From Sphingobacterium allocomposti (GTDB lineage Bacteria; Bacteroidota; Bacteroidia; Sphingobacteriales; Sphingobacteriaceae): a stretch of 64,000 nt of DNA. The notes under the pieces were generated by a model, which was not told the DNA's origin, ran no database searches, and saw nothing but the letters and a program-made list of their open reading frames with translations. Each line of letters begins with the position of its first letter. Positions within the stretch are counted from its first letter, which is position 1. Positions 25,922 to 36,400 of this stretch are shown here, in pieces. A program made the position numbers and the translations under genes. The stretch lies in assembly GCF_008124885.1 (NCBI RefSeq), contig NZ_VNHX01000001.1:62001-126000 (forward strand). The letters run 5' to 3'.

Positions 25922-27070
25922 ATGATTAGAATTAAAAATAAAATCTTCTTTTTAGTGTTGACACTGGCGCTGGGAGCCTGTGTATCGCAGCGAGCGTCTT
26001 ATAAAGCAACGAAAACGACGCCTGAACAGGTGCTAACCGTACTACGTAGTACCAATGCTTATTTTATGCAGAAGTGGCCGGACACAGGGAAGCCGATTTA
26101 CACGAACAGGTGGCGGCCAAGCAATATATGGACGCGTGCCGTATATTACGAAGGATTGATGGCTTTATACCAGATTGATCCCGACAAGCGGTATTACGAT
26201 TACGCAGTCGATTGGGGCACGCAACATAAATGGAGTATGCGTAATGGAGTGGAAACGCGAAATGCAGACGACCAGGCATGCGGTCAGATTTACCTTGATC
26301 TTTACGAGATGGATCCCCAGCCGGAGCGCATGGCGGCTATTAAGCAGAATATAGATTATATCATCCGTTCAGGTAAAGTAGACGACTGGACATGGATTGA
26401 CGCCATCCAGATGGCTATGCCGGTGTTCGCAAAATTAGGTGTGATGTTGAACGACGAAAGGTATTTCGATTATATGTATAAAATGTATACACATACTAAA
26501 GCAGTTGAAGGCGGAGGCCTTTATAATCCGGAGGATAAACTTTGGTGGCGCGATAAAGACTTCGTGCCTCCATATAAAGAGCCAAACGGGGAGGATTGCT
26601 ATTGGTCGCGCGGAAATGGATGGGTAGTAGCCGCGCTGGTACGTGTTCTTGACATTCTGCCGGAAACCGAGAAACACCGGACGGAATACTTAGAGGACTA
26701 CAAAAATCTGATGGAAGGCGTCCTTGCCGTACAGCGCTCTGACGGTTTCTGGAATGTGAGCCTGCATGACCCCGGACATTTCGGTGGGCGCGAGACCTCT
26801 GGAACGGCATTGTTTGCCTATGGCATGGCCTGGGGTATCAATAAGGGTATATTGGACGCCACAATCTATAGGCCGGCTGTAGACAAGGCTTGGTCGGCAA
26901 TGGTCAACGAAGCAGTACATCCATCGGGCTTTTTGGGCTACATGCAGGGGACAGGTAAAGAACCTAAAGATGGGCAGCCGGTGCGTTTTGCCAGTGTGCC
27001 TGATTTTGAGGATTACGGTTTGGGATGTTTCCTGCTGGCCGGAAGCGAATACTATAAGCTGCTGAAGTAG
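25922..27070 (+). CDS. GH105 unsaturated rhamnogalacturonyl hydrolase, lipoprotein
   Basis: A 382-residue enzyme that removes the 4,5-unsaturated galacturonate left at the non-reducing end by rhamnogalacturonan lyase. It is an (alpha/alpha)6 barrel. The catalytic-Asp segment is 'DDWTWIDAIQMAMP', followed by 'YNPEDKLWWRDKDF' and 'SRGNGWVVAALVRVLD'. The start at 25922 gives a signal with lipobox LGAC and Cys20; an ATG at 25889 would add an implausible 11-residue lead. It is very similar to the GH105 at 54578-55705. It heads the operon with GH2, RhaM and GH106. Confidence 0.92.
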   Translation: MIRIKNKIFFLVLTLALGACVSQRASYKATKTTPEQVLTVLRSTNAYFMQKWPDTGKPIYTNRWRPSNIWTRAVYYEGLMALYQIDPDKRYYDYAVDWGTQHKWSMRNGVETRNADDQACGQIYLDLYEMDPQPERMAAIKQNIDYIIRSGKVDDWTWIDAIQMAMPVFAKLGVMLNDERYFDYMYKMYTHTKAVEGGGLYNPEDKLWWRDKDFVPPYKEPNGEDCYWSRGNGWVVAALVRVLDILPETEKHRTEYLEDYKNLMEGVLAVQRSDGFWNVSLHDPGHFGGRETSGTALFAYGMAWGINKGILDATIYRPAVDKAWSAMVNEAVHPSGFLGYMQGTGKEPKDGQPVRFASVPDFEDYGLGCFLLAGSEYYKLLK

Positions 27071-27139
27071 GCTCTTCCACAGCATTTAATGTTGAACGTA
27101 ACGACACCTGGGACAGTGATTGTAGTAAATTATTAACGC

Positions 27140-30106
27140 ATGAAAAAGAAAGTTCTATCCATCGTATTGTTTTCGTTGTGGTGTTGTCTAGGAACGGCGC
27201 AACCGCGGCAGACTTTTAGTTTCAACGCGGAGTGGCGCTATCATATTGGAGATCTGCCGGGAGCGGAACAGGCTAACTTCGATGATACGGCCTGGAGAAA
27301 CACAACGTTGCCGCGGGCGTGGAACGAAGACGAAGCGTTTGCAAAACCCATTCACGAACATAGCACAGCCATCGTATGGTACCGTAAGAAGTTTTCGGTA
27401 CCGAAGGATGTGCCGTCCGATAAGGTATTCCTTGAATTTGAAGGGGTACGGATGGGCGCAGAATTTTATGTCAATGGAAAGTTGGTCGGCAGGCACGAAA
27501 ATGGGGTTATGGCCGTGGGACTTGATATTTCTGATGTCGTGCTCCGCTCTGGGGAAAACACTATAGCTGTCCGCACAGACAACAGTTGGACATACCGGGA
27601 GAAAGTGAGCAACAGCACTTTCCAGTGGAATGATAAAAATTTTAATGCGAATTACGGCGGTATCCCAAAGAACGTATGGATACACTTTACAGGAAAGCTT
27701 TATCAGACGCTTCCGTTATATTCGAACTTAGGGACTACGGGAACCTATGTTTATGCGAAAAAGATAGATGTCGCGGGGAAGCGCCTGGAGCTGCATGTCG
27801 AGTCAGAAATAAGAAATGAAACAGACGAAGCAAAGGACGGAACGTTCCTTGTCGACGTAAGGGATATGTCCGGCCGGCAGGTCAGGTCGTTTGCTGTACC
27901 TTTTTCGATTGAGGCCGGCGGACGTAAAATACTGTCCGCTCAATCGCCGCTTACTGGGGTAAACTTCTGGAACTGGGGCTACGGCTACTTGTATACGGTT
28001 ACATCGACATTACGGGTAAGCGGGGCCGATGTAGACGTTGTCCACACCAAAACCGGCTTTCGGAAGACAGCATTTAAGCAGGGAATGGTTTTCCTGAATG
28101 ATCAGGTATTGATGATGAAAGGGTATGCACAGCGCACCAGCAACGAGTGGCCTGCTGTAGGGCTGTCTGTACCGCCTTGGTTGAGCGACTTCAGTAACCG
28201 CATGATGGTGGAGAGCAATGCCAATCTCGTGCGGTGGATGCACGTCACGCCTTGGCGCCAGGATGTAGAGTCCTGTGACCGGGTGGGATTGCTGCAGATG
28301 CTTCCCGCGGGAGATGCCGAGAAAGATGTCGAAGGGCGCCGATGGGAGCAGCGGAAAGAGCTGATGCGAGATGCGATCATCTATTATCGGAATAGTCCAA
28401 GCGTCTTATTTTATGAAAGTGGAAACGAATCCATCTCGGAAGAGCATATGGCCGAGATGAAAGCTATCAGAGATCGATTCGATCCGCACGGCGGACGTGC
28501 TATCGGGTCGCGGGAGATGCTGGATAGTAAGCTGGCGGAGTATGGTGGGGAGATGTTATATATTAACAAGAGTGCTAAGCATCCCATGATAGCAACGGAG
28601 TATATGCGGGACGAAGGTCTGCGAAAGTATTGGGACGAGTTTACCTACCCATTTCATAGAGAAGGAGAAGGGCCGCCTTACAAAGGTAACGACGCCAGCG
28701 ACTACAATAGGAATCAGGATCAACATGCTTTAGAGGCTGTCAGACGGTGGTGGGAGTATTGGAAAGTGAGACCTGGAACGGGACGGCGGGTCAGCTCGGG
28801 AGGTGTCAACATTATCTTTTCTGACTCCAACACGCATTACCGGGGAAAGGAAAACTACCGCAGGAGCGGAGAGGTAGATGCAATGCGGATTCCGAAAGAT
28901 GCCTATTTCGCCCATCAGGTCATGTGGGACGGGTGGGTTGACGCGGATCCAAAAGGCCTTCACATTGTTGGCCACTGGAACTATAACGACGGATTGCAAA
29001 AAGATGTATACGTAATAAGCGGCGGTGAGCGGGTCGAGCTATTCGTGAACGGACGAAGTCAGGGTTTCGGGCAGCGCTCTTATCAATTTCTATTCACATT
29101 TCCTCAGGTATTGTTCGAAAAAGGCGAAATTGTTGCCCGATCCTACAATGCGGAAGGTGAACTGCTGAACGAGAAAAAAATGCAGACGACCGGCGAACCT
29201 TATCAGTTGAAATTGAAGGCTGTGCACGGTGAAAATGGGATTTTTGCTGATGGCAACGATATGGTGCTTGTCGAGGTGGAAGTACAGGATAAAGAGGGCC
29301 GCCGGTGCCCGACGGCGACCAACATGGTCGATTTTGCTTGGGAGGGGCCCATGGACTGGCGTGGAGGAATTGCACAGGGGCCCAATAACTATATTCTTGC
29401 CGAGTCGCTTCCGGTAGAGGGCGGGGTGAACCGCGTACTGTTGCGCACGCAATACGGCCGCGGCGGCCACGTTGTGGTGAGGGCGCAGGCGAACGGGCTG
29501 CTTGGGGATAGCTTATCCTTCGGGGTCAGTCCGGTGGACGACAAATCGGGGCTCTTTATCAAACATGCAGCCGCTGGTTTGCCATCCAATATGCAACGGG
29601 GAGAAGGGATAAATAAGCGTCCTTTACAATGGACCCGACGAAGTCTCCTCATTGCAGGGGCGCGTGCAGGTGCCAACGAACACCGGGCTTCCGCCTCGTT
29701 TGATGATAATGAACTGTCAGACTGGGTGAACGACGGACGTCGATCAACGGCGTGGATTGAATATACGTTAGAAAAGGTATCGGATATCGATGAGATTGAC
29801 GTTAAGTTGAATAACTTTAGGTCGAGAGCATATCCACTCCAGATCTTTATCGATGATAAGCTGGTTTTTGACGGCGAGACGGAGACGACGTTAGGATACT
29901 ACACGATAACTGTGCCGCGTACACGGGGACGTCGCGTAAAAGTACAGTTGAAAGATTCTTCCTATGTCGCCGCAGAAAACCTGCATGCAGAGATTGGAGG
30001 GAAGAAACTGGATGACGGCGTCGCCCGCGACGATGCGAATGCACGGGGAACATTGAGTATCATAGAAATTGACATCCATTCAAGACTGCATCCTAAGGAG
30101 GAGTAA
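27140..30106 (+). CDS. GH2 family glycosidase with C-terminal beta domains, exported
   Basis: A 988-residue enzyme with signal peptide ending 'GTAQP'. It has a sugar-binding domain ('EWRYHIGDLPGAEQANFDD', 'VWYRKKFSVPKDVP'), an Ig-like domain, and a TIM barrel with acid/base Glu430 in 'YESGNES' and probable nucleophile Glu487 in 'IATEYMRDEG'. C-terminal Ig-like domains follow ('HWNYNDGLQKDVYVISGGER', 'VHGENGIFADGNDMVLVEVE'), then a discoidin-like end ('LSDWVNDGRRSTAWIEYTLE'). It is far diverged from the GH2 at 15937-18798 and so should cut a different side-chain linkage. Its specificity is open. Confidence 0.88.
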   Translation: MKKKVLSIVLFSLWCCLGTAQPRQTFSFNAEWRYHIGDLPGAEQANFDDTAWRNTTLPRAWNEDEAFAKPIHEHSTAIVWYRKKFSVPKDVPSDKVFLEFEGVRMGAEFYVNGKLVGRHENGVMAVGLDISDVVLRSGENTIAVRTDNSWTYREKVSNSTFQWNDKNFNANYGGIPKNVWIHFTGKLYQTLPLYSNLGTTGTYVYAKKIDVAGKRLELHVESEIRNETDEAKDGTFLVDVRDMSGRQVRSFAVPFSIEAGGRKILSAQSPLTGVNFWNWGYGYLYTVTSTLRVSGADVDVVHTKTGFRKTAFKQGMVFLNDQVLMMKGYAQRTSNEWPAVGLSVPPWLSDFSNRMMVESNANLVRWMHVTPWRQDVESCDRVGLLQMLPAGDAEKDVEGRRWEQRKELMRDAIIYYRNSPSVLFYESGNESISEEHMAEMKAIRDRFDPHGGRAIGSREMLDSKLAEYGGEMLYINKSAKHPMIATEYMRDEGLRKYWDEFTYPFHREGEGPPYKGNDASDYNRNQDQHALEAVRRWWEYWKVRPGTGRRVSSGGVNIIFSDSNTHYRGKENYRRSGEVDAMRIPKDAYFAHQVMWDGWVDADPKGLHIVGHWNYNDGLQKDVYVISGGERVELFVNGRSQGFGQRSYQFLFTFPQVLFEKGEIVARSYNAEGELLNEKKMQTTGEPYQLKLKAVHGENGIFADGNDMVLVEVEVQDKEGRRCPTATNMVDFAWEGPMDWRGGIAQGPNNYILAESLPVEGGVNRVLLRTQYGRGGHVVVRAQANGLLGDSLSFGVSPVDDKSGLFIKHAAAGLPSNMQRGEGINKRPLQWTRRSLLIAGARAGANEHRASASFDDNELSDWVNDGRRSTAWIEYTLEKVSDIDEIDVKLNNFRSRAYPLQIFIDDKLVFDGETETTLGYYTITVPRTRGRRVKVQLKDSSYVAAENLHAEIGGKKLDDGVARDDANARGTLSIIEIDIHSRLHPKEE

Positions 30107-30132
30107 CGGTCTGGAAATAAAAAAACAATAAC

Positions 30133-30444
30133 ATGCAGAAGATTGCTTTTAAAATGAAATTGAAGCCGGGTATGAAAGCCGAGTACGAAAGACGGCACCA
30201 GGCTATTTGGCCTGAGCTTGTTGCACTGTTAAAGGAGAGCGGTATCTCCGATTATACGATATTTTTGGATGGGGAATCTGATACGCTATTTGCGGTGCAA
30301 CGACTTACCGACAGCTCTTCCCAAGAGCTCGGTAAAACGGAAGTCGTCCAGCGGTGGTGGAAATATATGGCTGATATTATGGAAACAAATCCTGATTATT
30401 CACCTGTTTCGACTCCGTTGACGCAGGTATTTCACTTAGACTAA
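30133..30444 (+). CDS. rhaM: L-rhamnose mutarotase
   Basis: A 103-residue protein of the RhaM (YiiL/RhaU) family, which interconverts alpha and beta anomers of L-rhamnose in the cytoplasm. Expected active-site residues are in place: Tyr18 and His22 in 'YERRHQAIWPEL', and the Trp pair in 'VQRWWKYMADI'. No signal peptide is present. It lies between GH2 and GH106, 17 bp before the latter. Its presence shows that free rhamnose is a product of the locus; the rest of rhamnose catabolism is not in the window. Confidence 0.95.
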   Translation: MQKIAFKMKLKPGMKAEYERRHQAIWPELVALLKESGISDYTIFLDGESDTLFAVQRLTDSSSQELGKTEVVQRWWKYMADIMETNPDYSPVSTPLTQVFHLD

Positions 30445-30461
30445 TTGACCGGGGGACAGAT

Positions 30462-33215
30462 ATGAAGAATATTTTAAAGAGAAGATATTGGATTACTTTG
30501 TGTTGTCTGTTGATCCAGACCTCCCTGTGGGCGCAGGGACCTTGGCCGGAAGTAACCAAAGAAATGAAGCCTTGGACGCGATGGTGGTGGCTAGGCTCGG
30601 CAGTAGACAAAGCAAACATACAACGCGAACTTACATTGTTTGAGTCGGCCGGTTTCGGCGGTGTCGAGATAACGCCGATTTATGGAGCCAAAGGATATGA
30701 ACACCGGTATATTTCGTTTCTGTCGCCTGAGTGGATGGATATGCTTTCGTTCACCGTCGAGCGGGCCAATGGATTAGGGATGGGGGTCGATATGAACTTA
30801 GGGACCGGCTGGCCATTTGGAGGTCCTCAGGTGGACGAGGAATACGCAGCGACAAAATTTTTCCTGGACGAGATTCTACTGCGGAAGGGGGAGGTGCTCG
30901 GTTTTCCGTTAACGGTTAGCGATGCGAAACAAAGCTACAGCAAACTGCAGGCGCTACGCGCTTTCAAAGCAAACGGAGAAGAAATTGATCTGGACAGCTA
31001 CCTGGATGCGCCCCGCGGCACGTCGTGGACGGCCCCCGAAGAGGTACGTGTCGTGGCGCTTTTTACGGGGCGGACGCGACAGAAGGTTAAAAGAGCAGCT
31101 CCCGGCGGAGAGGGATTCACGTTGGATCACCTCGGTGCACGTTCCGTACAGCATTACCTTTCCCGGTTTCAGCATGCGTTTCAAGGGAGGTCTGTCCAGA
31201 TCCGTTCGTTCTTTAACGACAGCTATGAGGTCTACGGCGCAAATTGGACGGACGACTTCTTAACAATATTTGAACGTAAGAAAGGATATAGACTACAAGA
31301 CCACCTCCTGGACTTTGCGGGCAAAAGCGGTAATAAAGATAAAGAGTCCCGTATTAAATCAGACTATAGAGAAGTAGTAAGCGCGGTTCTGCAACAAAAC
31401 TTTCTTCGCCCATTTACCGGGTTCGCACGTAAGTATGGGGCCATGTCTCGAAATCAGGCTCATGGGTCGCCAGGCAATCTCATTGATTTATACGCGAGTA
31501 CAGATATTGCAGAGTGTGAAACGTTTGGATCCAGCTTGTTTGGTATTCCAAACCTGCGCAGAGATAGCGCGGATGTGCGCAATGTGGATCCCGATCCGAT
31601 GATGTTTAAATTCGCTTCATCCGCCACACATACCAGTGGGAAGAAATACACGTCGTCCGAAACGTTTACCTGGCTGACGGAACATTTTAAAACATCTTTA
31701 TCGCAGGCAAAGCCTGAGGTAGAACAACTGTTCCTGGCGGGCGTGAACCATGTATTTTATCATGGAACTACCTATTCTCCTGCAGATGTACCGTACCCCG
31801 GGTGGTTGTTTTATGCATCTGTCAATTTCACGACCAACAATTCATTCTGGCCCCATCTCTCAGGGCTGAACAATTATGTTACACGGGTGCAGTCTATTTT
31901 GCAGACGGCAGGGCCTGATAATGAACTGCTGGTTTATTGGCCGATTTACGATATATGGCACGATACCGATGGGGCATTTAAGCAACTGAGTGTACATCAT
32001 GTCGATAAATGGCTTCATCCGACGGCGTTTTATAAACAGAGTGTTTATTTACAGCGCGCAGGTTATAGCTTTGATTTTGTGACAGACGCCATCCTGAGCG
32101 GTACAGGGGTAAGGGACGGCCAGCTAGTGACTTCAGCGCATGCCGCCCCGTATAGAGCCTTGTATGTACCTGCTTGTAGGTACTTTTCGGAAAAGACGCT
32201 GTCCCATCTATTGCAGTTGGTGGAAGAAGGAGCAACTGTGTTTTGGGAGGCAATACCTGAGGATGTGCCCGGCATGGTAGACGTGAGCGGCCGGCGTGAA
32301 CTGCTGCGGAACCTGTTTGAAAAGGCCGGCTTGAAAAGTGATGACAATAACCAATATGTCCGTTACGGGAAGGGTAAAATGTATTTGACAGCCGATATCT
32401 TGTCGGCACTGGAGACAGAGCAGATTCTTGCGGAGCGTTTAGTACGGGCGGGGCTGAAATTCAACCGGCGGAAGGCCGGCGATGCCACCTACTATTACCT
32501 TGTCAACCATACTGCTGAAATCATCGATGAGAAGGTGTGGTTGAATGCTTCGGGACACACGTATACGCTGCTGGATCCACAGACCGGCCAGACATTCGGA
32601 CTACAGAGCGACAGCGGTTCCGTGCGGATCCAAATACCAGCCGGCTACGCGTGGATCATTAAAGTTGCGCGTGGGCAGCAGTCGGCACTGCCTTATCGCT
32701 ACGTAGACAGCCTTCAGGAGGGCCAAATGCTTGCGGGCCCTTGGCGGGTAAGCTTCCCAGCGGGGGGACCTCGTTTACCGCGCTCCCGCTTACTTGATAA
32801 GCCTGACTTCTGGACAGCTTGGAACGATCCAGTTGCTGATATATTCTCCGGAACCGGTATTTACGAGACGACTGTGCGGATCGCCAAGGACGACACGAAG
32901 GCATACCTTTTACAATTGGGAGCTGTAGCAGAAAGTGCCTGCGTATATGTGAATGGCCAACGGGCAGGTATTGTCTGGGCAAACCCCTTTCAACTGGAGA
33001 TAGGAGGATGGTTAAAAGATGGCGACAACGAGATACGGATTGAAGTTGCCAATCTAATGGCGAACCGAATCCGCGATCTGGACCGCAGAAAAGTGCCTTG
33101 GCGTAACTACCACGAAATCAACTTTGTTAATATCGACTACAAAGACTTTGATGCCAGCGGGTGGGCAATCATGGACAGTGGGCTGAAGGGACCGGTCCGG
33201 CTGCTTTCGTATTAA
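30462..33215 (+). CDS. GH106 alpha-L-rhamnosidase
   Basis: A 917-residue secreted enzyme with signal peptide of about 25 residues ('...SLWAQG'). The N-terminal GH106 barrel is recognisable from 'PWTRWWWLGSAVDKANIQRE' and 'GFGGVEITPIYG', and from 'GMGVDMNLGTGWPFGGPQV'. The C-terminal half ends in a jelly-roll sugar-binding domain ('ACVYVNGQRAGIVWANPF', 'NEIRIEVANLMANRIRDLD') normal for the family. It releases terminal alpha-L-rhamnose from oligosaccharides produced by lyase and GH105 action. It is the last gene before a strong terminator. Confidence 0.93.
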   Translation: MKNILKRRYWITLCCLLIQTSLWAQGPWPEVTKEMKPWTRWWWLGSAVDKANIQRELTLFESAGFGGVEITPIYGAKGYEHRYISFLSPEWMDMLSFTVERANGLGMGVDMNLGTGWPFGGPQVDEEYAATKFFLDEILLRKGEVLGFPLTVSDAKQSYSKLQALRAFKANGEEIDLDSYLDAPRGTSWTAPEEVRVVALFTGRTRQKVKRAAPGGEGFTLDHLGARSVQHYLSRFQHAFQGRSVQIRSFFNDSYEVYGANWTDDFLTIFERKKGYRLQDHLLDFAGKSGNKDKESRIKSDYREVVSAVLQQNFLRPFTGFARKYGAMSRNQAHGSPGNLIDLYASTDIAECETFGSSLFGIPNLRRDSADVRNVDPDPMMFKFASSATHTSGKKYTSSETFTWLTEHFKTSLSQAKPEVEQLFLAGVNHVFYHGTTYSPADVPYPGWLFYASVNFTTNNSFWPHLSGLNNYVTRVQSILQTAGPDNELLVYWPIYDIWHDTDGAFKQLSVHHVDKWLHPTAFYKQSVYLQRAGYSFDFVTDAILSGTGVRDGQLVTSAHAAPYRALYVPACRYFSEKTLSHLLQLVEEGATVFWEAIPEDVPGMVDVSGRRELLRNLFEKAGLKSDDNNQYVRYGKGKMYLTADILSALETEQILAERLVRAGLKFNRRKAGDATYYYLVNHTAEIIDEKVWLNASGHTYTLLDPQTGQTFGLQSDSGSVRIQIPAGYAWIIKVARGQQSALPYRYVDSLQEGQMLAGPWRVSFPAGGPRLPRSRLLDKPDFWTAWNDPVADIFSGTGIYETTVRIAKDDTKAYLLQLGAVAESACVYVNGQRAGIVWANPFQLEIGGWLKDGDNEIRIEVANLMANRIRDLDRRKVPWRNYHEINFVNIDYKDFDASGWAIMDSGLKGPVRLLSY

Positions 33216-33266
33216 AGAGGAGATAACTAGGGGCTGGAAAACCAAAAATATTCTCGCCGTAAACCG

Positions 33267-33299
33267 AAAACGACCGTCTTTCTTAGTCGGTCGTTTTTA
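33267..33299 (+). terminator. Intrinsic terminator after the GH106 operon
   Basis: Perfect 10-bp stem AAAACGACCG (33267-33276) against CGGTCGTTTT (33288-33297) with an 11-nt loop and T-run. It lies 52 bp past the GH106 stop and isolates the following SusC/SusD unit. The A-rich 5' side could allow function in both directions. Confidence 0.85.
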
Positions 33300-33369
33300 T
33301 ATGGTTTTGTTACACAAAATAGTCGACGGAGAGCGTAAAATCCCGAGGTTGTGGCGTTAGACCGCTGTG

Positions 33370-33414
33370 CATGAAAGCGCATGACAGTTGTTTTGCTTTC
33401 AGTAATTACATTCG
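33370..33414 (+). promoter_or_regulatory. Candidate SusC promoter with CATGA direct repeat in phase with the CAGG sites
   Basis: CATGA at 33370 and again at 33380, 10 bp apart, inside an 18-bp window that ends exactly 19 bp before TACATTCG at 33407-33414. The architecture equals that of the CAGG promoters but the half-site differs. The predicted start near 33421 gives a leader of about 40 nt. Confidence 0.4.
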
Positions 33415-33461
33415 TTGCCAATAGCCCTATAAATCTAATTGAGTAACTAATTTATAAATCT

Positions 33462-36400
33462 ATGAGAACAAAAATCTGGTTAAATTGCCTATTAGCCTGT
33501 TTGTTTGCTTTCGGCTCGTCGGCATTCGGACAGCAGTCTATTAAAGGAAAAGTACAGGATGAATCTCAAAAGCCTGTTGCAGGTGTCTCTATTAAAGTGG
33601 AAGGCGACGGGCAACGGTCAGCTTCCTCGGATATGAATGGAGAGTTTTCTTTGCCGGTGAGCATCGGCGAAACCTTATTAATTTCCTCTGTGGAATATGA
33701 ACCCCAACGGATAACCCTGAATAGCTTACAGCCCCTCGTGGTCACGCTACGGGGAAAAGACGAGCTATTAGACGAGGTGGTCGTGATAGGATATGGTTCC
33801 CAGCGCCGTTCAAATTTGATAGCGCCTGTTTCCAAGTTTAATGCCGAGGGATTGGAAGAGCGGCCGATGGCCAGGGTAGACCAAGCGTTAGTCGGACAGA
33901 TGTCGGGCGTTCGCGTGAAGCAAACGACCGGAGTTCCAGGAAAAGGGCTTAGTGTACAGGTGCGAGGTTCCGGCTCTATAACTGCTGGCAGCGAGCCGCT
34001 GTATGTTATCGATGGCTTTCCGTTAGCAACAGCAGCGCCAAATGGGTCCGGTAATTATGCTTCCGGAAACCCTTTGGATAATATCAATCCGAATGATATT
34101 GAATCTATCGAAGTGCTGAAAGATGCCTCGGCGGCGGCTATCTATGGTTCCCGTGCCGCCAATGGTGTGGTATTGATCACGACGAAGCGCGGAAAGTCTG
34201 GCCAACCGAAAATTTCCTTCAATACCTATCTAGGGGCCTCGGAAGCTTACAAAAAACTGGATATGCTGGATGGACACGAATGGATTGATCGGGCAGTAGA
34301 AATGATCGATGCGCAATGGGAGGCTTCTGGTTCGGGAAGATCCGCCTCCCAGAGTATGGAGGAGCGCCGGACGATTCTTGGCCTGTCGCCGGGAACCTAC
34401 AATACGTCCTACATGTATGACGAGCGCTGGTTGCAGGATGGCCAGCCCGGGCTACACCTTATCAATTGGCAGGACGAAGCATATCGCAGGGGGCTTGTTC
34501 AAAATTACCAACTGGCGGCATCAGGTGGTACCGACTTTGTTAATTATTATATCTCGGGCAACTACATGGATCAGAAGGGGATTGTGAAAGGACTCGATTA
34601 TAAGAACTATGCATTACGGGCGAATGTTGATGTAAAGGCGAGTAAAAAAGTTTCATTGGGTATGAATCTGGCTCCGACGTATTCTATCATGAACGACCCC
34701 GGAGTGGAAGGGAAGGATAATATCATGCATCAGATCTACTCAATGACGCCTGTTCAGGATCGTGCTCCGGGAATGGTTAATGTTTTTGAGAACGAACGAT
34801 ACCCATGGAGCACCTCGACCAATGATCCGATAGCGAAGCTAACCAATTATGTTGGGGAGAATAAAATCGCGCGGGTATTGGCAACCATGTATGGACAATA
34901 CAACATCTTAGATAACTTGATCTTTAAAACCACTGTCAACTTCGATCATGCCGATCGTCAAGGTTTCAGCTTTATCCCATATACCGTTGCCGGTACGTTG
35001 GCGAACCGTGTCAATAACCCTAACCAAGCTACCTATGGAGCAAATAACACGTATAGAAAGCAGACTTTTGTGAATGAGAACACATTAAACTATAACTTAG
35101 AATTAGCGAAACACAGCGTACAGGCATTGTTGGGGCACGCTTATAACTACGACAGGTTGGAAACCACATCCATGAACTCCCAGGGAGGATACACCAACAG
35201 CACAATAAAGACGCTGAATGCAGCGGTCGCCACTATATCATCGACGAACGCTACAAAAAATCTGATGCTGTCTTATTTCGGTCGGGTTCAGTACGCTTAC
35301 GATAATCGATATTTGCTCTCGGCTAGCTTACGGCGCGATGGCTCTTCCCGTTTCGGTACGAACACGAAATGGGGATGGTTCCCTTCATTATCGCTAGGTT
35401 GGCGCTTATCCGAAGAGTCCTTCCTCCAAGGGTCGGATGTGATCCAAGACCTGAAGATTCGGGGAAGCTACGGAGAGTCTGGAAACAACAATATCGGCGA
35501 TTATAGCGGAATAGCAACCTTGGGCTTTTATAATTATTCTTGGAATGGGGCGTCAGCGCCAGGGCAAGCTCCAAGTAATATTATTAACCCGGATATAACC
35601 TGGGAAAAATCGAGAACATACGACCTGGGGCTGGACTTTGCATTCTTTGGTGCCAGGCTATCAGGGTCATTTGACTGGTACACCAGAACAAGCAGTAACC
35701 TGTTGTTGAATGTTCCGGCGATGTATGCTACCGGTTTTTCCTCTTTTTTAGATAACGCTGGAGAGGTCAAGAGTCGTGGCTGGGATTTTGAATTGACATC
35801 AAGAAACATACAGCGGGGAGACTTTACCTGGTCTACGTCGCTGAATATCAGTCATAATACAAATAGGGTGACAAAACTGGTCGGCGATCAGCAACAGCTG
35901 CTGATTCCGTCCTCGTTTGATATTGAGCACAGTATCCTCCGCGTGGGCGAACCGATGTATAGCATCTTTGTGGTGCGACAGGACGGAATACTCAGCCAAC
36001 AGGATATTGACAATGGCGCTCCACTGTACGGCAGCCAGCGGGCGGGAGACCCGCGTTATGTTGATGCCAATGGAGATGGCGTTATAGACGGTGACGACCG
36101 AGTCATTGTCGGTCACCCTAATCCGAATTACGTTTGGGGTATCACCAATGATGTTCGATATAAGAACTTTGACATTAGTTTTCTATTTCAAGGGCAACAA
36201 GGCGGACAGCTATATTCTTTATTAGGGAGGGCATTAGGAAGGACCGGACAAGGGTCTAGCGACAACGCGCTGGGCTTCTATCGCGATCGTTGGCGGTCGG
36301 CGGAGGATCCAGGCGACGGCCGCGTGGGAAAAGCTTACTCTACATTTGGACGCATAAAAAATACAGATTGGCTCTATTCTTCCGACTATTGGCGCTTGCG

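Noticed and set aside
15937..33215. Ulvan utilization locus, suggested by sulfatase, GH105, GH2 and rhamnosidase genes
   Set aside because: No ulvan lyase family is present, while PL11, two CE12 and two GH28 genes are specific to rhamnogalacturonan/pectin.
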